Below are positions 59,501 through 64,000 of a stretch of 64,000 bases of DNA, piece after piece. The stretch is taken from assembly GCA_002197995.1 (NCBI GenBank), contig NGZR01000001.1, forward strand, positions 7,812,001 to 7,876,000. Direction: 5' to 3'. Numbering within the stretch: the first letter of the stretch is position 1; the number at the start of each line of letters is the position of its first letter. The DNA is from Gaeumannomyces sp. JS-464. Its lineage: Eukaryota > Ascomycota > Sordariomycetes > Magnaporthales > Magnaporthaceae. Position numbers and translations under genes: made by a program. The notes beneath the pieces are model-generated. The model had not been told where the DNA came from, ran no database searches, and saw only the letters and a list, made by a program, of their open reading frames with translations.

Positions 59501-62500
59501 TTACTTCAATGCTGCCGGATCTTCTCCCGGAGCAGACGCTGAATGCTTGATCGGCTTCATCTCAAGCACGTCGGATTCGCCCATCCGATTTTCGTCACCA
59601 CCCGCCTCGCTTCCATGCTTTTCTTGGAAAGAGAAAGCGTCTGAAAGGTTAACGGCAACGAACGACTTGGGAAGTTTAACTCTGTAAGAAAGGGGAGGAT
59701 CATTAGTTAACTGTGCGATTCACCGAGGAAAGATAAGAGCAAACGTGGCCGGGGATGCAGAGAGGGAGATAGAAAAGGACTTACTGGTGAAACCTGGCCC
59801 GCAAAGTTTCGATAACCTTTTTCCAGTCTCCATGTGCTGTCAGACTCCGGCGTGGCGCCCAGCTGATGCAGTGGCGGCTGTCGAGCTGCACGTCAAGAGG
59901 GTCGTAGACGTGGCACCCTGGGCTGATGGTGATGCGGATGCTGTACTGGAACGACGGCAGGTCCGCGCCGTTGCCCGAGGCCGCGTCAGAGCTCGACGGC
60001 TTGATCTCGCTCTCGTACAGCTCGAAGCAGATCTGCGAGAGATAGTCGAGCTCGGGGATGCTGCTTCGCTTGATTTTGGTTTCGATGCCGCCTCGAGGAT
60101 GCAGTTGAGCAGCGTGTAGATGTGCGACTCCTTGGTGAAGTAAAAGAACCCCTTTGCCTCGTCCGACGCTTGCATCTCCTCCAGGTCCTGCACAATCTCC
60201 TTTATGAGGGGCAGCGACGTCAGCAAGCCGATCTCGAGCTTCTCGCTGTCCGAGATGCCGTACTCCTGCGGGCATATAAAGTCGAACAGGACCTTGGCCA
60301 GCTGGTACAGCTCGCGCAGCGGCTCGAAGAAGGCCTCTGTCTTGGCCTTGGTCTGGCTGTTGCCCTTGTACAGGTGGAAGTACTGTTCGGGCGCGCGCGG
60401 CGCCTTCGCCGTGATGCCGCAGTCCGTTCATCCATGACCGCCGGCGGAAGATGCGCCTGACTGACTTTGACGACTCCGACTTCTCGCTCCTGTCGTCCGG
60501 CACGGGCTGGCCCCGTCCGTGCTTGGAGTCCTCTGAAGTCTTGCTGCTGCCCTCCTCGGGCTCTTTCTGCTGCGACCTGGGCTCTTTGCCCCCAGGCATG
60601 CTGCCGTACTCGTCCTCCAGCATCTGTTTGGTGGGTGTGAAAACCCACTCGAGGAACTGCCGATTGTGGAGCGCATCGAACTTCATCGTATCGTACAGCT
60701 CCGAGATCTTGCTCGGGTCCACCTTGTCGCCGTCGCAGAATTCGCTGAAAAGCTTCTCCCAGCGTTCCCGGAACAGATCTGGGTCCTCGCCTGAGCACCA
60801 CCGGGACTGAATGCTGTTGATGGCGTTTGCCTGTGCGAGAGAAGACGACATCGACGATGTTGATCCGCCGCCCTCGCTGTTCTGCGGAGAGCCCGACCCC
60901 ATGGATCCAGAAGCGCTCATTGTGCCATTGCCCTTGAGCTTGGCGTAGTTGTGCTCCATCACCCTACGGTGGAAGTTCATGAGCTGCACAACCCGGGTCT
61001 GCACCTCCGACGGCTCCGGCATGTTCTCGGGCCAGGCGAACTGTGGAGGGCGCTCGTTGCCCTTACGCAGCAGGCCCTTAAGCTTTTTCTTGACCTTGTC
61101 CATCTCGTCCTTGGCCGCGTTCGAGTCGTCGAGGAGATCTTTGCGAACGGTGATGAAGTCTTCTGGCAGGTCCTTCTGGTTGAGGAAGGATGCCGCCCAG
61201 ATCTGGGCGCTGGTTGCGACGCGCCTCTCGGAGCTGCTGTAGACGTGGACCTCGTCCAGAATGTCCCGGTTGAGAAGCAGCAGATCGTTGCGGGTGATCT
61301 CGCCGAGCTCTTGGGCCTGGTACCTCGCGGAATGCGTCGGCTCGCCTCCCCATTTCACAATCAGCTGCATCTTGTCCAGCACGAGGCTGTTCTCAGCAGC
61401 CGTGAACTTGGACATTGTAACTCCAGAGAGCGAATCGTGGCGCTTCGGCGGCACCCTAGGCTTGTCGTCGCCGTCCTCGCCGTCACTAGCCTTTTCGGCA
61501 GACTTCAGCTCGGGCGACGACGGTTCCACGGCCACATCGTCTGGTGGTGCGTCTTCCGACTTTTGCTTGCGGAACATGGGCTTGATCTGGACCTTGGTAC
61601 CAGGCCAAGGTCCCTTTTTGATCAAGACATTGCGCAGCATCTTAAGCTTGCCCCGATCTTCGATGCCGGCCTCCATGGCTTGATCTACAGCGTTCGCGAC
61701 GCTGGAAAGCGCTGCCTCCCCGATCAATAGGACCTCCTCCTGGTGTCCTTTGAGAAGCTCGATGAAAGGCTCGGTGTGGAATGTGAACTTGTACTTTTGC
61801 TTTGGGGTTCGGTCTGCATGTCGGATGACGGAAACCATCCCCTTGAGCTTCCAAGCATGCTTGGGAGGTGGGGGCGGGGGCGCCGCCTCCTCCTTGAGCT
61901 CGTCCGGGCCCGTGTCAGGGATGCTCGGAGTGGTGCTAACCGTTGCCGGCGCGGTGGTGGGAACGCTCTGCAACATATCCGGAGCCTCCAAGACTGACGA
62001 CGAGGCTGTCACACTGTCACCCTGCTTCGAGCTCAATGCGGTGTCTGATCTGGCTAGGGCTCCCGTGTGAGGAGAGTCAAGGCTGATGCGAAGATCCTGG
62101 GAGTGTCTTTCGCTCAGGCCGGGTCCACCGGAAACCATCTGGCTTGCTGTCGACGGTGCGTTTCCCCTCTGGGACGCGGCAGCAGCCGCGGCAGCAGCCG
62201 CGACCGCAGCCGCAGCCGCGGCCTTTTGAGCGATAGGATCTGCTTCCTGTCCTGACGGCGATGGGAGGGGCGGGGTCATGCCGCCTTTGCGGACCCTCTC
62301 CTTGATGAACATCTCTTTAAGGATGGCTGCACAGCGCTCATAGTAGTCGTCATTGTCCTTGACAAAGCTCCAGCCGTTCACGTCGATGACATAGCTCTTG
62401 CCGCCGGCTCTGAGAAAGTCGAAGCCGCAGACGCGCTGGCCAAATGTCTGCGATATCTTGCTAGCCGTCTCCTTCTCAGAAGAGCTCAGTGCCGTGACGT

Positions 62501-64000
62501 ATCGGATCTCCTTGCCGTGCGTGTTCCGCCGCACGATGCCGTCGACCACGGGGGACTTGCGGGTCTCTGCGTGGCAGTAGCTGGAGCCAACTGTGTACGC
62601 CTTCACATCCTCGGCGTTATCCACCTTCATAAATTTTTCGTAGATATAACTCTCATCCGGGTTTGTGATGGCGCGCGGCACGTTGAGATCCTCGACATAC
62701 TCGGAGCTCTTGTTTCCGATCTTCCGGAAGAGCTTCCGAGCGCCGCCGCCAGCTGAGTTGGGGAAGTAGATGATGATATTATGGTCTTCTCCACTCGTCG
62801 GCTTCTCGACGAACGGCTTCTTGAGTAGCACTCCGTCGACGCTGATGGTGTCTCCGTCATCCAGAAGCTCAACAACACTGGGGCGAGGCAAATCCAAGAT
62901 CTCGGACAGCTCCAGCGTCAGCCCGCTGACATCTTTGATGTGCTTCACCATGTCAGGGGTCAAAAGGCTGGGGCCACCGTCGCGGCTGACCTCGATGCGC
63001 TGCGGCGTGCGCACACCGATTTTGTTAAGCAGGTGTAGGCAAATTCGGCGGTCCCACAAAAGCTTCTGCATGGGCACGTCGTTGACACAGAACGGCTTCC
63101 TAGCCTTAACGTAGGCTATGGCCTTGTCTAGAGGAAAGCCATCGGAGTAGAAGCATATCAAGTAATCACTGTGAACCTGACTGTAAGCGTGGATCGCCCG
63201 AAAAAGCCGAAGGGAAGACTTACCACACTGGCCAGTTCTCAACCTCTTCGTCAAGAATAACCTTGTCTCCGAAAACAGTCACGTCAAACTCGTTATTTGC
63301 AATAAGACGGTTCAAGATGTTTCTGCTGGGCTTGCTTCGGGCCTTGACGTCCAGGGCGCACACGCCGATGATGCCGAGCGGGGCAGGACGGTGCTCCTCC
63401 TTCTCCCGCTTGTGCGCCAAGCGGTCGCTGCTGGGGCTGTGGCTGCTGTGGGCGGTGCTGCCGCTGAAGCGCCTCTTGGCCCGACTGCGGTCCCGGTTTG
63501 GCGGCAGCGCCCGCGGGGGAGCTGGGGCTATCGAGCCCCGGGACTAGCAGCGCTAGAATTACCCGAGGGATCCGAGCGCGGGGCCGGACCCGAGTGGGTA
63601 TGGCTTCGCTTGACCCCGTCCGCATGCTGGTGCAAGTGTCCTGCGGCTCCGGCGGCTTCTGACGGCTGCTGGACCTTAGAAGCAGGAGCCGGCATCAGGC
63701 CTGAAACACTGCGGTGGGGGCCCGGGGGTGGATTAGGCGAGAGGCTGCTCTCGGAGCCGGCTATAGAGACAGCTGAGCTGGGTACTGCCAGGGCTGAGGC
63801 GAGCGAGTGCATAGAGGACACGCTCATGCGCTTAGCATCCTCGGAGAAGGACGAGCGGGACGAGGGCATGGCTGGGTGCGGGAGGTGCTGATATGCCGCG
63901 GCCGGGTGGGGATCAAGGGGCGACCCAGGATGCAGACGTGGCGTGTCCGAGTCGCCAGAGGCGCGCCTTGTTGGCGGACTGGCGAGGAGAGCACCGGCAC
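59501..64000 (-). CDS. VIP1: VIP1/Asp1 inositol-pyrophosphate kinase/phosphatase (5' end outside window)
   Basis: Minus-strand exons are 63224-64000 (open to the edge), 59785-63168 and 59501-59681. Introns are 63169-63223 (GTAAGT..CAG) and 59682-59784 (GTAAGT..CAG); the last exon reads [18 protein letters not shown] and stops at TAA 59501-59503. A disordered Ser/Pro-rich N-terminus is followed by the ATP-grasp kinase domain ([57 protein letters not shown]). An Ala-rich linker leads to the histidine-acid-phosphatase-like domain ([34 protein letters not shown]). The enzyme makes and removes the 1-diphosphate of inositol pyrophosphates and controls phosphate sensing and microtubules. Frame breaks: about 60391-60402 (one extra base) and 60087-60093 (one lost) flank 100 codons that read correctly in the other frame ([37 protein letters not shown]), and one near 63545. 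The kinase part is intact. Confidence 0.93.

Noticed and set aside
1..64000. Secondary-metabolite cluster, CRISPR or defence system
   Set aside because: No polyketide synthase, peptide synthetase, cytochrome P450 or cluster regulator is readable. Spacer-repeat arrays are absent and the genome is eukaryotic.

Overview
The window is nuclear DNA from a filamentous ascomycete (Pezizomycotina, most likely a Sordariomycete). The support is short introns with GT..AG borders and CTAAC-type branch sites, GC-rich coding exons, pan-fungal genes (END3, SEC62, VIP1/ASP1, an Eps1-like disulfide isomerase, TDP1), and a Tc1/mariner transposon whose coding region carries stops of the kind left by C-to-T decay (RIP-like). 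No biosynthetic cluster, CRISPR array, convincing tRNA or rRNA gene is visible.

Layout. 1-1063 is the 3' end of a Spo7-like gene (+). 2043-3170 is a dual-specificity-phosphatase-like protein (+). 4954-7048 is an unrecognised nuclear-looking protein (+). 8067-9461 is END3 (+), convergent with an AIF/FSP1-like FAD oxidoreductase at 9937-11229 (-). 14299-14839 is an acyl-CoA-binding protein (+). 15222-17144 is TDP1 (-), divergent from an Eps1-like ER disulfide isomerase at 18205-20622 (+). 21547-24835 is a ten-exon phospholipase D (-). 28802-29504 is a GNAT acetyltransferase (+), convergent with SEC62 at 30673-32051 (-). 34892-36546 is an unrecognised protein (+), 37906-39549 a membrane-anchored histidine acid phosphatase of the phytase family (+), 40399-41403 a single-pass membrane protein (+), and 42796-43161 a small Cys-rich protein (+). 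From 43162 to 59500 no gene can be supported. That 16-kb stretch holds a Tc1/mariner element with perfect 34-bp inverted repeats (46519-48157), decayed relatives of the same family (53925-54725), a G-rich tandem array, and long homopolymers. 59501-64000 is the VIP1/ASP1 inositol-pyrophosphate kinase/phosphatase (-), cut at its 5' end by the window edge.

How the genes relate. They are ordinary, independently transcribed fungal genes. Loose themes are the ER (Sec62, the Eps1-like isomerase, Spo7-like), lipid and inositol-phosphate metabolism (phospholipase D, acyl-CoA-binding protein, the phytase-like enzyme, VIP1), endocytosis (End3) and DNA repair (TDP1).

The most important caution is that many clearly conserved genes carry apparent single-base gains or losses. 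I count about 20, mostly next to G/C or A/T runs. Conserved protein resumes at once in another frame, and for every complete model the corrected coding length is divisible by three. This looks like indel error in the assembly rather than mass gene death. Coordinates below are those of the sequence as given, so several CDS will not translate cleanly. I found no convincing new biological system. The most interesting items are the transposon family with its decayed ends, a His-Asp tract in Sec62, and the membrane-anchored phytase-like enzyme.
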